Made by a program: the position numbers and the translations under genes. Positions 23,761 to 36,011 of a DNA stretch of 64,000 nucleotides are shown here, in pieces. The stretch is from the NCBI RefSeq assembly GCF_029784135.1, contig NC_073745.1, forward strand, positions 105,713,365-105,777,364, read 5' to 3'. Position 1 is the stretch's first letter. Each line of letters opens with the position of its first letter. This stretch comes from Toxorhynchites rutilus septentrionalis (lineage: Eukaryota; Arthropoda; Insecta; Diptera; Culicidae). Below the pieces are notes generated by a model that was given only the letters and a program-made list of their open reading frames with translations, searched no databases and was not told the DNA's origin.

Positions 23761-24590
23761 AAACAGATAGCAAACCTATTCACTCTCATGTGACAATATG
23801 ACCTTATCTAAATAGAATGTTTTGAAAGCTTGTTTTTGACTTTCGAAATAAAAGGAAAGAGATATGGAGTACGAATCCGAATTTATCGCTGTAGTTATAC
23901 AGAGAATTTGTGTATTTAAATCTCGTTAGTGATCTAATGCTGGTTCACGTTAATATCGTCGCTAATAAGCGAGTCCTCACCTTCCACACAGTCAATTCAG
24001 CCACAATAATTTTTAATCAATCAACAACCAGAAGAAATAACCGCAATTATGTGTGTGTGTATGTGTGTGTATGTCAGTGTGTCGTAAATAACCTATTCGA
24101 TTCGCTAACAAATGACATCAGTCTCGGAGACATGAAGGAAGGAAGGGGCGAAACCAAATTGAACTATGCACTCGAAAATAACGACCTACCGTAAGTAATC
24201 AGATTATACGTTTATTCATTATACTCTAATTGACAATAAACCGTGATGCGCTTTTTTATCGCTATTACCTTTCAGTCGGTCCAGACGATGGGATGTTGTT
24301 ATCCATTAAAAGGGATCGGCTGCAATCCTTCTGCCTCCTAATGGGAAATCAATTCCGCGCAATCCTTACACACATACACAACACAAAACCGGGCACTTCC
24401 AATCGGTGCCGTATATCCCGATGATAGCAGGTTAAATCCAGCTTTGTCACAACATCGCCGCTGACAACAATGATGGCAATTTGGAACGATGACTGACAAC
24501 ATGTGTGACACCTAACTCTGTTAGTTGTATCCGGAGAGGTGTGTGTCTTTAGAATACTTCGCACATACAACGGTGTTGACACGGTGAGGG
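23760..24590. other. No gene seen; short GT microsatellite
   Basis: AT-rich to 24040, then a (GT)n-type run at about 24049-24082. No recognisable frames. Confidence 0.4.
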
Positions 24591-25500
24591 GTAAACCCCA
24601 AAACTCTTTTTCTTACACTGTGAGCCACAAGAACTGGATATTTCGTACACAATATTTTTCACAATTTCGATAACTCTTTATTCGCGCTTCACCAATTACT
24701 CGGGGCCCGCTCTGCTCCAGTAGCTTAAAGAAACGGATACACTAAACTTATTTTTCTTCTCCTTATTTCTTCACTTTAGCTTAAGCTCTTTACACAATTT
24801 GCTTATTTCCAATATCTCCTCTGCTATTTTCACTCTGGATAATTGGGTGATCGCTTGGAAAAAATTTCACTTTGTGGTCTTCATAATTTTCTGCTTCACT
24901 CTCGGCACAGCACGGCACCTAGTTGCTATCAACGGGAAGGGAATACATATAACCATATACACATCCGTTTTGCAGTGAATCTTCCTTCTTCTCGAACCCG
25001 AATCGGGCACCTTATCCCGTTCGGAATCTCGGCGGAAACCCTCCCGAGGGATGGAGACAAATCTTTTGCAGCAAATTCCAATCTCTTCAACTTTCTGTGG
25101 TCACACTCACTTCTTCGCCGAGACGACAACGTCAACGACGACAACGAAACACGACGTGTTTCTTCACTCAATCCGCTTGCCACTATATAGCCGCTATGAA
25201 CAGCAGACGGACTGTGCTTCCTCCATTGCACACACGCATTCAGAAACATCCAAACAGTATTATTGCTCTCTTGTTTGCGTTTTGTGTTGTGACGATAGTC
25301 GTTGTCGTCTCCGTTTATGAGCGATCGCTTGAGTTTACACACACACTTTCATATACGGACAAGGCAAGACGGTGGTCACAGTACTTTCACACCCGCGCAG
25401 CACACCTATCACACAAAAATCCTCCAGAGGCGTGCGGCAGTGTTGCCACAGTTACGGAAATTGTGTGCACTTTAATGAATGAAGTGAGATCATAAATTTG
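24590..25500. other. GC-richer single-copy block
   Basis: Composition differs from the flanks, with CGACAACGTCAACGACGACA near 25123, and nothing here recurs in the window. Overlapping frames up to 137 aa on both strands show no domain and are explained by low stop density. It may be the first exon or upstream region of a gene reading leftward. Confidence 0.3.
25150..25210 (-). promoter_or_regulatory. Candidate TATA promoter, minus strand
   Basis: Read on the minus strand, GGCTATATAGTGGCAAGCGG (from about 25195 downward) is a good TATA box. A CAAGCGGATTGAGTGAAG stretch lies at roughly the distance expected for an initiator. Downstream (25150 to about 24590) is a GC-richer single-copy block resembling a 5' untranslated exon. 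No coding exon can be tied to it, so this is a suggestion only. Confidence 0.25.
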
Positions 25501-25817
25501 TAGAGTTTTAGGGGGAATCTTTCATTGCAATTATCCCTTCTGTTATTTTATTCTTCACTAGGGAAAACCTGCTTCGCTTCGCTATGGCATATTGAGTTGA
25601 ATTCTTAATTTTTTCATCTCACAACAACAATACTAGAAGTAGATTGTTCAAGTCCGTTGCTCCGTTCTCGAATTAAATCGTGATGAACGGACACCAAAAC
25701 ATTTTTTTTTATAGATTCCAGGAAGGCTCCGTTTTGATACTCCACTTCAAATCTCATCTAATGACAAACTATAGTCATGCCCAGGCTTAATACTTGAGAT
25801 AACATCATACATGTAGA

Positions 25818-26012
25818 ATGGATTTAAAAACAAAGAAGGAAGCAGTGGATCTTGCTGAGACAAACTTCATTCTTCGTGAGGACACCGACTGGACAACACC
25901 GTTGCTGGGCGAGCTGTACGGCGAGGGATCGAATGGTTTTCTCAAGGCAATAGAGGTGGAAACAGGAAACAGTAGTTTTCCAATGGCCTTTTTGAAGGCT
26001 AGAGACGAATGA
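25818..26012 (+). CDS. Unknown 64-aa open frame with coding-like composition
   Basis: The frame reads MDLKTKKEAVDLAETNFILR and continues with an acidic, glycine-containing stretch (GELYGEGSNGFLKAIEVE) to a stop. Codon use looks protein-like rather than random, and no repeat in the window shares it. I do not recognise a family, and it may be an exon remnant. An ATG with AAATGG context opens it at 25818. Confidence 0.25.
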   Translation: MDLKTKKEAVDLAETNFILREDTDWTTPLLGELYGEGSNGFLKAIEVETGNSSFPMAFLKARDE

Positions 26013-26139
26013 ACTGAGGAAATTTAAAGTCTCTCTAATTCAACAAGGAAAGGAAGGAAAGGCAATTTTTCAGTATCGTTCTAGATACGAAACAATGAAC
26101 ATCGCTTGTTCTTGCTTGTTCTTGCTTGTTTTGCGCCAT

Positions 26140-27000
26140 CACATGTCTTCGTTTCGGACTGAGCTGTGGACGCGACCAAATTACTCACTCACTGATGTCT
26201 CTGCCATTGCGATCATTGCATCGAACTGACGCCATTGCATTAATGTTTTGAGCTACACAATTGTGTGGGGAATCATCAAGGCTATCGTTAGCTCACCAAG
26301 AAAATAAATGTTCTGGAATTTTGTCAGTGATTTGGTTTGGCACGACGGTAGGAAAACTCTCTCCACAAAGGATGACGCTTAAGCTAATCTAGACTGGCAA
26401 TATTAACAGAAAGGGCTTCTGTTGAGAAGAGCGCAAAACAGATAAGTATATCTAGTTGCTTCAAACCATCGATATATGAATATTACGTGCGTGCTTCATA
26501 ACCCGTACGTAAAAATAGTGCATCTTCGCTACGTTGAAACCCCATTTGTAATGATAAATATTAACATTGAGGGGAGATAGCGAGAGGGAATTATTTACGC
26601 TAGGGTAAAGTAATGAATCTCTGCTGAGGCAAATATTCAGCCTTTTTCCAAGCAGTTAGCATTGCTCGTTTCTTTCATCATAAAGGCATTGAACTGACGC
26701 TATGATGGAGCAGGTGTTAAGCTTGTGCACCAGAAGATTATTTGGGGAATACCAAGTTGTTCCATAAGTTATAATAAGTCATTAATTTATTTGGGTTCGC
26801 GTGCTGATAAAGTTTATTTCACTTATTTAGTCACCAAGAAAGTAAATGTCGTTCTGAATGTTGTATGTGATTTGGTTTCGCTTGCCAGTAGCAAAACTTT
26901 CTCCACTAAGGATGACTGCTGCGCTTATATCGAGCATGTATTGTTCTGCAAGCACAATAATGAATCATCAAACAATTATCGTCAAATGATTCTACAATGA
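26140..27000 (+). repeat. Diverged direct duplication
   Basis: Two blocks are clearly related: about 26190-26390 (ATTGCATCGAACTGACGCCA ... GAAAATAAATGTTCTGGAAT ... CTCCACAAAGGATGAC) and about 26660-26920 (GGCATTGAACTGACGCTATG ... GAAAGTAAATGTCGTTCTGA ... CTCCACTAAGGATGAC). The second holds extra sequence. Function unknown. The 91-aa frame at 26725-27000 is not supported by any motif. Confidence 0.45.
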
Positions 27001-27099
27001 AAAAAACATTTCAGAGCGATCGAACTGGTAGAATGGTTATTTCAAAATTTTCGTAGTATAATAAAATATTATCCGCAGTTATAAACAAGCGACTTGGAT

Positions 27100-28165
27100 T
27101 AAACTACAGCGTAGTTCTACGTCAACGATACGGTCATGTGTTGAACACAACCTCCTATAATTTCTTTGACGTAGAACTACGTATTTCAAGGAGTGTGTCA
27201 AATCAGAAAACAGGTCACGTTTTTATGAAATAAAGTTAACGTTAATAACTATTTTCACTGTGAACGAATTCTCGTGATTTGCATATCAGTCGAATCGGAA
27301 GTTCTCTAAGATTTGTTTGATATGATATACATTACAATTCGTCAATCTCTAAACGGATTAAATTCATGAAAACTGTAAGAACTTCCTTTTATCCAATACA
27401 TTTGTTCTGCCGATTTGTGTGCTAGCCCTACCCGTATTTCGAATGCTTATAACTCGATCATTTCTTATCAGATCGGAAAGATGTTTGCATCAATTGATAG
27501 GGAATATTTCTACGCGTCTAACACAATTAATAAAATGTTATTTTTCATGAGATGAACAATTGAATAACTGTAAGATGTCAAGCGTTATCTAAACGCCCTA
27601 ACTACCAAGTTTTGATTGGCCCGGTTTACGGTTTCCCCAACACAAAATTTAAAATCGATGTACCTGGGGGAATCCGCTTTGTCAAAACATGCAAGTCGGG
27701 GGTATTTTTTTCACACTGAGCTGTGTTTCCTTAACACGGACTTCAAAAGTACTTGAGTACTTTGTACTTTTGTACTCGCTTGTCGTTGTGCAGACCGGAA
27801 TATGTTTTCCTAAAACGTACTTTCAAACTGAGAAGCCTGGGATAATTGTCATTTCAGATACTAGAGGTGAATAAACTTTCGCGGTTCGAGAACCACTTAA
27901 CATGAGAGGTGCAATAATTTAAGAGGGAAATGTAAAATACAATGATCGTTTGACAATTCTTCCGTTCACATAGTCCTAGGTATCATATCAAACGTAAAAG
28001 GACGTTCATCAAATTTATTTGTAACGAAGAACATAATCAATTACAAAAATTTCGATGCATTCTGAAATAATATTCGAAGTGATAAACAAGTGGATTGCAT
28101 AATGTAATTGCGTAGTTCTACGTCGAAAATATGCGGTCGTGTCCTAGATACAACCACTTACAATT
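27100..28165 (+). mobile_element. CTACGTC-ended repeat family, copy B
   Basis: The right end of one unit (TTCTACGTCAACGATACGGT, 27116) is followed after about 50 bp by a left end (TTTGACGTAGAACTACGTAT, near 27168). The element then ends at TTCTACGTCGAAAATATGCG near 28116 and GTGTCCTAGATACAACC. The interior is collinear with copy A. Two units therefore meet head-to-tail. No transposase is present. Confidence 0.65.
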
Positions 28166-28446
28166 TTTTGTTGTAAAAAGGCTGATGAATATGAATATCT
28201 ACTTTTTTAGGCAATCAAAGCACCATTAATCGTCGAAGTGTTAAAAATTGTATTAATATTCTAATAACATATTCAAACAAATATCGAATTCAAAGTTTCT
28301 TTTTTGAATGAGATAAATTATTGTGCTTACAAAAAAATTTGTCATAATTGAAATTGTTTATATGGTAATAAAAAGTGGACTTTTTCTAGACACCACCGTA
28401 TGTATAGTTTCAAAAATCGGGAAAGATCGGGCAGTGGCCGATTAAT

Positions 28447-29293
28447 GTGCGATTCACATAGCACGTTACGGAGAAGAACGTCTACGTTCCGTCAATGTCT
28501 CCACCAATTCACACATGCAGTCAATGCTTCCACCAGCACCGTCACGTCAAATGCCAAACGAATGATTCAATTAATTTTATTCATGGTGTCGCCACCTACA
28601 ACAATTTTGAATTGCAATGCACTCTTTCAAATCAGCATGCCTAAAATCAGTTTCGAATTTTGGAAAATTCAATGGGAATCATTGAATTCAATTATTTAAA
28701 TGCTTAAACCCCGTAGTCCGACCCTTATTCAACAATAATAATAAATAGAATAATTCTCTCAACTAGTCGCGAATGATTTTTACTCCGAAATTTGGAGCTA
28801 AGCGATATGTTGGCATAAAAAGTACAGTAAGTTACTTATAATGCGATATGCTGAGGCACCACTCAGTGTCGTATTGGAGTCGATTTTGATCAGTAATCGG
28901 CCATTCGCGACTGTTAGCGACTTTCAATGTGGGGCCATAATTTGGGCCCCGAATTCAATATTTACAAAAATGTCCAATTAGAGGTAAAAATGTCTAATTA
29001 AACGTGTTGCATCACAGATCGGTTAAATTAGCTCAATGTCGATTTAAATGTAAATTACTGTACAACCAAATCAAAACAAAAGCCGAGACACAAAGCCCAG
29101 ACAAAAACCGTCCGTCTCCGTCAATTATTCTTTTCTACAAATCCTGCCGGTCGTTTTCGTTGAACGTATGCTGACGGGTCGTTACGTTGCTGGTGTATGT
29201 GAATGTTTTCATGGGAATTGCATGGTAGAATCATTGACGTATCGTGACGTGACGGGACGTGAACGTGACGTGTATGTTGTATGTGAATCGCAC
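28447..29293. mobile_element. GTGCGATTCACAT-ended element with TTAAT TSD
   Basis: The termini are perfect short inverted repeats, GTGCGATTCACAT at the left and ATGTGAATCGCAC at the right, flanked by TTAAT on both sides (28442-28446 and 29294-29298). Subterminal ACGTCTACGTTCCGTCA and GTGACGTGACGGGACGTGAA motifs recur, inverted, in the fold-back copy at 37391-37622 and the half copy at 55940-56051. No coding capacity. Superfamily uncertain. Confidence 0.8.
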
Positions 29294-32200
29294 TTAATGT
29301 GGCATGAAAGTGGATGTATGGTCAGAAAATCTGGCATCAATGGCAAGCAACACAAAACCAAGACGGGTCTATGGTACTAGGTGAGGCCGTTTCGTCACTA
29401 ACTTGGTTAGGGGAGCGGTATATGGAAACAGCACGGAAGAAAGTAGAAGGGGAATTATTTGCTTGTAGCGTGAAAGAGACAGACTGATCACGAGCGAGCT
29501 TCGGCAATAGCGTATTGTGTTTTGTTTACAAACAAAACACAGTACACTTCCAAGATGGCTGAAGAGTGGTTTTAGCAAGTTGGCCCACCTTAGTATATAC
29601 TTCTATGCGCCTTGCACAAAACACTGGCAACGCACTGCTCTCGCCTTCACGCGGTGTATAGTTTATCTCTGTCTCGTGTTTCTACACAGAAATGAGCAAC
29701 ACAAACACTATCACTGTACGGTTAAATCGAGGCAAAACATCAGAGCCGTCTAGCGCTTGATTTCGTGCTGCCTTTTCTCGGATAAAGTGTACACGTCAGG
29801 TTTAGTGGACCATTTGGCCGAGCGAAAGTCGACTTTGGAAATTTATAAATACTATTCTTGATTTGACTACAAACGCTCATGACCTCGAATGTATTTTTGT
29901 TTTGTTTGCTCTTTCCAGATGAGTTTGTTGGCTAATTTCAATGGCAACAATTTTTGGCCATATTCAGAATTGCCGATGGAAGTAGATCATGAACCTGTAT
30001 GTATCTTGAATGATGTCAATCACTTTTTCCGATCCTTTTTGCATCTACACTGATCTCTGATTCTTATCGCTCACCAACTCAAAGAAGTTGATCGAAACGA
30101 ATAGTTTTTCTAAACATCATATACTCCAGCATTTTTATGATGAGAAATGCTTTATTTTGATCATTGGAAGAACATATCATTTACAGTTTTATTCATCTCT
30201 CTACTCTAATTTTTTTCAATCTTTCTGGAAAGTCGTGGATTCCCTGAAATTCGTCTGTTCGTGTTCTGAAGCGTATTGTTACGATATACATCAATTAAAA
30301 CAAGTGGTAGTCAAAATGGACATGATCTGAATTTTGAAGCGTCTACAACAAAATTTCCCATCCGCTATTTCCAAATAGCTCTTGTACTATTCACATTATA
30401 AAGAATAATGTTGCCATGATGGATTAGTACGGCCTCACGTTTTTCGGATTCTCTACACCTTCAAATATTCCTTCAAATAAATCAACTGCTATATAATGAA
30501 TTTAATAGCTTCCACGGATCAAGATGAAATACCAAAGATATTGAAAGAACCACATTTGAAACGCACAAAACATAGTTTGCATTGTGTATTCAACAGACAT
30601 TTATGCCATGCTATTTTACAAGCTTACGATTGCTATTTTTCGATAATTTTCAATAATTACAATCGTGAAAAGATATTCAATACAACGCATAAGTCGTTCA
30701 AACCAAATTGATAAGTTATATCCACAACAATTTTCGTACAATTATACATGTATAAAAAGCGATCTCATTTATCAACACCTCGAACCATCTTTTATCTCAT
30801 TTTTTTCATTGTTGGGCATTGTTTGAAATGTCTAAGTTTGTTGCAAATCGTTTGTATATACGCGATTTAAGAAGAAGTCGATTGATGTAGGCTTCATCCG
30901 AAAAACAACATCCGTTAGCATGCTTACGCCAACCGTTAGTATTAGGTGACTTGGTCAGAAGGGTGTATGGAATCCATTTTTTTTAGTTGACATCAATTTC
31001 ATCATTCAAACATGAATCCACAAGCTCTAATTCACTATACCATTTTTTCTCAGTTAAACAAGGTGTCTTGGCATTTAAATAAAACATCCGTTGAAAGCGA
31101 AATGTACGTTATATCGAAGTTAGCCTGTTTGATGTATGAAGTATTAAGAGTATGAAGACAATAAACCGGAAGTGCCAATCGATCAAGACTTTTCACAAGG
31201 ATTTCTCGAAGCACGATTTTGAAGAGCTGTATTGGCGTATCGAAACAGACCGTTTCCACAGAGCTACGTTTAACTTTGAAGCAGTGAATCAAACATATAT
31301 TAAATTCAGGTCCTAAAATACAAACATTGTACATTAATAAACAATACTGTGAATGATCTTTCTATTAGTATTATGTCTAGATAAAGCACTTGTTTTCTCC
31401 AAAAAATCGGTTTGCAGGAAATACTGTGCTGTGCTGTGCTGAAGCTGACTAAGGAAATACATTCCATTAACGATCGACAATGGTTATTTGCCGTAAAACT
31501 ATATTTCGAATGAACCTTTCTCGTCAGATGCCTAAAAAAGCCAGTAATTCACAGGTTTAGTCCTTTTAGAACCGAATTATCGGTATACAGTTCAGTTCTA
31601 AGAGCCCCCAACAAATAAATTTATTTTCAAATGGCTCAGCAACGATAAGCCGTGTTGATGAATAGAGAAAAGCTTCTGTGAGTAGAACAATGCAAATGTT
31701 TTTCCTCATAAAAGCATAAAAACCCTATTATCTCATCGAAAAATGTTACAACATAAATAATTTCAAAATTCATTATAAATGTTTATTTGAGGCTTCTCGT
31801 TTTGAATTGTTTGATAAAGATGACCAACTCCATGCAATTAAGGAATGATTGTGCAGATCTTCTTTTTGGGTGTGAGAAATAGCTGGATAAGAGAAATTTA
31901 AATTGAATAATCTTATATTATTTACAAATAATAGAATTATTCATAACAAAAAAATAATTGGTAATGAAAACATTGAAAAAACATGAAGAAACACACACTT
32001 GTACTTGAAAGTGTATGGATTTTAGAAAATCGTATATCAAAAAAATTGCTTCGGGATAACGTGCACAAAATGAAGATATTCATCTGAAATTAAAGGGCTA
32101 TGACAAAAGTCCTTCCATAGCGCCCTTCTAAGCAAGAAAGTCTGCTTTGGCGTATCCTGGTATCGAACAATAAGAGGGAATCCATGCAAAAGTAATATTA

Positions 32201-33536
32201 AATGATATATTCATCAAAGCACTTAAAAGCTGTTGAATTCAGACAATAAATACGACATACACCTAGTCCTCATCGAACGGAATACCTCTAAAGAGCTGAG
32301 ACTATCAGTAAATGTAGATTATTAATCCAAATCTATATATATTGATGTTCTTAACTCAATCCTTCAATGTTGAGATACATAATTGAGAACACTCATCGGA
32401 CAGCCAAAATGAACAAAAAAAATTGTTTTTATCATTCAATTAAACTGTATGAAAAGTAGCACATTATTGATCAAACAATATCAGAAAATGAATAATCTTC
32501 GAAATAAGTACTTCATTTCTCATTCATCATACTTGGTCAGAATAAATAGCAATAATTTTCCGAACACTTCAAATAAACCCCAAAACCTGTCTTGTTATCC
32601 AAAAAAAATCAATCTGAATGTCCTCAGTGTGTTTGTTGTTTTTATTGCTGTTGCTGCTGCTGATGCTGTTCCTGCTTTCGCATTCGATTTTGACATTTCT
32701 CAAAACGTAAGCGTACGGTTATATGCGTACAAACAACCCCCGTACGCCACACACAAAACAAAACACTCACACATGCACACGCCGCACGAGCTGCCTTTCG
32801 TTGCCACTGCAAATGTATTTATGCAACACCACCACCTTCACGCATACAGTCACACAACGAGAAAAAATGTAGATTTTCTTCTTTCTCCCATACTGCTGCT
32901 GGTGTTATTATTATTATTATTATTCATCGTCTCTGGGCCTAGCCCCAAAGCCAAGACGACGATGGTGTTCCTCCAGAGGGCACAAAATCACACCGTACAC
33001 CGTCCAAGTGGAAACAAAACCGCACAAAACTAGGGTCCGATCCCGTGAGGGACGTGTCGTTACGATCCCGAAGGCACTGAAGGACGCAATTCGCAATGAG
33101 AAACCGATTTCTTCACGCGCACGGAAACAGAATTCACACGCAGTGTGGATTCGCACGAACAACGATTCAATGGCCTGAATGAATGATGTCTGACGACTGG
33201 CTGCACCAGTAGCCGATGTGTGTGAATGCTGGAAAAACTCGACGGTGTCGATGCGTTGGTCTCGCTCTTGCGCACGGCTCGACGGATATTGGCCTCTTTT
33301 TCTCGCACGTGCAGTAGGATTCATTCATGTCAAGCGCTGATACACTGTGAACTGGAGAAAAAGCATTCCATCGCATTTCACGGTATACCACTCCCCTTAC
33401 TCAGAGACAACCACTGGGCACATATATTTGTAAAAATAATGAATTCCTATTCAAAATGTAATGTAAAAAACTCCATCCTCTATTTCGAACAATTTCTAAT
33501 TTAAAAAAAAATCGGACAGTTTTATTTTTTCATTTA
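29294..33536. other. Long single-copy stretch with no supported gene
   Basis: AT-rich from 29800 to 32600, without recognisable frames or repeat ends. A 26-bp near-perfect palindrome lies at 29516-29541 (TGTGTTTTGTTT, AC, then its complement). (CTGTG)n lies near 31425 and (TTA)n at about 32906-32923. 32600-33400 is GC-richer and CA-rich, with several overlapping frames on both strands including a His-rich 194-aa one. None carries a domain, so this may be regulatory or untranslated DNA. Confidence 0.4.
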
Positions 33537-33540
33537 TATA

Positions 33541-33796
33541 TGAGGGGCTCAGAATGCAAGGGGTGTAAGTGACTTGATCGATTTTTCTTCATCAACTTTT
33601 TATTCAGTTAATAACTCAACTGCAAAAACGTTCCAATTTAAGTTTTCTATACAATCCGATAGATGAGGTTCTGACCTATCTTTCACATTGTCAAATACAG
33701 CTGGGAATGTATTTGCAGCTAAGTTATGACCGAAAGAGAGAGTTGATGTAGAGAAATCGATCAAATAATTACACCCCTTTCATTCTAAGCCCCTCA
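33541..33796. mobile_element. Small MITE, TGAGGGGCT family
   Basis: A 256-bp segment is flanked by TATA on both sides. The ends read TGAGGGGCTCAGAATGCAAG and, inward from the right, TGAGGGGCTTAGAATGAAAG. Pairing continues through GGGGTGTAA and TTGATCGAT. A TA target is likely. No coding capacity. Confidence 0.85.
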
Positions 33797-34166
33797 TATA
33801 AGACCAAACAATTTTTCCAAGAAATCTGATAATGGATTATGAATATTCTATGATCAAAATTTATTGGAACGCAAATTAATTAAACTGACAAATAGTAAGT
33901 CTTTGCCGTGAATACAGGAATAAATCTAATACCTTCTGCCATTCTCATTTAAAAATCCTACGCTAAAAATATATAAAAACAATATTTATTTGCTTTCAAA
34001 TTTATACAGAATGTTTTTCTTAAAGGCACAGAACTATAAAGTGAAATAAAACACAAATAAGTTGTGATAATTGCCGTGATCACCATGGCTTCATTCGGAA
34101 CATAATTCTTTACCACGTTTTTCTTGAACACGTTGTTCTGTCATATACTTTTTTTTCTAGTGCCTA

Positions 34167-34305
34167 CAGTAGAACCCGGATTATCCGAGGAATAGTCTGG
34201 TAAAGTCAGCGCGGATAACGCAATAAAGAACTAAAAATATGGTTCAAACACAAACAAAATTCAGCATGAAAACTATGTTTCATCAATACAGAATTCATTA
34301 AAGTA
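34167..34305. mobile_element. Pogo-type MITE, fragment
   Basis: TACAGTAGAACCCGGATTAT starts a copy whose first 130 bp match the reverse complement of the right half of the copy at 37036-37372. It is cut by the 125-bp MITE that follows. Confidence 0.7.
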
Positions 34306-34430
34306 CAGTGGAACCTCGATTATCCGCGAGCGGATGATTCGTGGTGCGGATTATGCGCGACAGCGAATTCCATATGATGCCACGAGAATTACTACGAAGC
34401 TCGTTTTCGCGGATAATCGAAGTTCCACTG
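34306..34430. mobile_element. Pogo-type MITE, 125 bp
   Basis: The left end CAGTGGAACCTCGATTATCC is preceded by TA. The right end GGATAATCGAAGTTCCACTG is nearly its exact complement. CAGT..GAACC..GATTATCCGCG termini with a TA target are typical of pogo-derived MITEs. It abuts the LINE fragment that begins at 34431. Confidence 0.85.
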
Positions 34431-34440
34431 TGTTTTGATT

Positions 34441-34895
34441 GTACAAAACAACGATATTATCAGTGTTAGAATATGGCAGTTTTTGCTTCCGATCAGCTGC
34501 CAGGATTCAAGCTGGAGAGGATACAATATCGTTGCTTGCGTATAGCCATGGGGTGTTTGCATTCGACACATACGATGAGTCTCGAAGTCTTGGCAGGAGT
34601 ATCTCCGCTTACTCTTCGGTTCACAGAATTATCTTACAGATCTCCCATCCGTTACAAGATCATGAATCCATTGGTGATTGATAACTTCGAAAATCTACTC
34701 CTCAATCAAGTTTTAAAAAATCCATGAAATCCCAGATCATCTACGCTCTGATTTTATTCTGCCAATATTTTCGGCAGAATATGGAAAATTTCGATCTGAT
34801 AAAATGTTCTTTACTGATGGTATATGTCGCTGAGCTGGGTGCGACATACTACGCACTAGGGATCATTGAAACGCTGCCCATCGACCATTATTTTT
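34441..34895 (+). pseudogene. LINE reverse transcriptase end and RNase H start
   Basis: Contains SVLEYGSFCFRSAA and, after a frameshift, LERIQYRCLRIAMGCLHSTHTMSLEVLAGVSPL, the usual post-polymerase segment of I and Jockey clade proteins. The RNase H core is damaged here: the FFADGS-like start present in the 50 kb copy is mostly deleted. The reading breaks at the repeat inserted at 34896. Confidence 0.75.
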
Positions 34896-36011
34896 GACGT
34901 AGGATAACGTCTTTCGGGAACATATTGGGGTACAAATTGAAAATCGAGAATCGAGCACATCGCGAAAATTGTCCAATTTCAAACGCTTATTGCTCAGTCA
35001 TTTGATGACGGATTGATGAAATTTTTGCGTCAATCGATTTCGGCACTCCATAACAATTTTTTATATTGAACAAAATAATATATCATTAAACTAACTATCA
35101 AACAATTGAAAAATCTCAACCCCTATCCTAACGGAAATACCCACTTCTGATTGGTCGAAATTGACGACACATGCGGCGGTTCCCTAACAGAGACATCAAA
35201 ACCAAGCTGCCTGATGGAAATCGGCATTGCAAATACATGAAAGTCGGGGGCATTTTTATATTGCAAATAAGAAGAGTGATACGAATAATTCTAGCAAAGA
35301 AAATTTAAATTTGGAACTTTAATGTTGGTTGCTTCGTGAAACACCATATCAATGTCCGATCGTGTATTGTGAAAAATTTAGCACAAGGGTAGGTGTAAAA
35401 TTGTATACGATAGCCGTTGTGTTAACCCTTTCCCGTACAACATAGAGTCTCACTACATATAGTACATATAGTATTAGGTGTACATATAATATTAGGTATT
35501 GTTAGTCCAATTAAAATTCGCATTGGGTTGAATAAACAATCAGAAAGTAAAAATTATAAAAGAAAATTACCTTTCCCATTTCAAATATATTTTCGCTATA
35601 TTAAAGTAACATGGTTTTACTGATAAGAAAAATTGATAATTGTGTTCGGTATTAATAATTATCTTATATTACATTGGTGATTTTTTTTTCTTTAGTTCAT
35701 CAATACATATCACAAAAGGCATCTCGTCTAGGATCATAGAGGGCGGTTCTCATCATATCTCGTTCCACTTCGGTATCCTTTATCTGACAAGCACCAACCA
35801 ACGACTGTTTTTCATCCTTCTGTAATCATCACCCTTTAGACACTGGTGGAATGAACAAACAATACCCAACAACCAAACAAAACGGTCCTTTTCAGGTCCA
35901 CCTAATCATTATCAAAGAGTTTAACGATGTAATTATCCAAAATCAACAGATAACCTAACGGAATCCTACGTCAATTATGCGGTCGTGTCTCGGACACAAC
36001 CCTCCTGTGAC
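34896..36011 (+). mobile_element. CTACGTC-ended repeat family, copy C (inside LINE)
   Basis: The insertion splits a recognisable RNase H reading: PIDHYF ends at 34894 and FFSDSLSS resumes at 36012, so both ends of the element are defined to within a few bases. It begins GACGTAGGATAACGTCTTTC and ends CGGACACAACCCTCCTGTGAC, with the CCTACGTCAATTATGCGGTC motif just inside. The target is a T run, so the duplication length is ambiguous. Length about 1116 bp. No transposase is present. The 61-aa frame at 35640-35825 is internal. Confidence 0.75.

Noticed and set aside
24929..25342. 137-aa minus-strand frame
   Set aside because: Overlaps equally long plus-strand frames, and the arginine-rich composition follows from the base content.
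32449..33033. 194-aa His- and Leu-rich frame
   Set aside because: Low-complexity composition with (TTA)n and CA-rich DNA, no domain, and overlapping open frames on the other strand.
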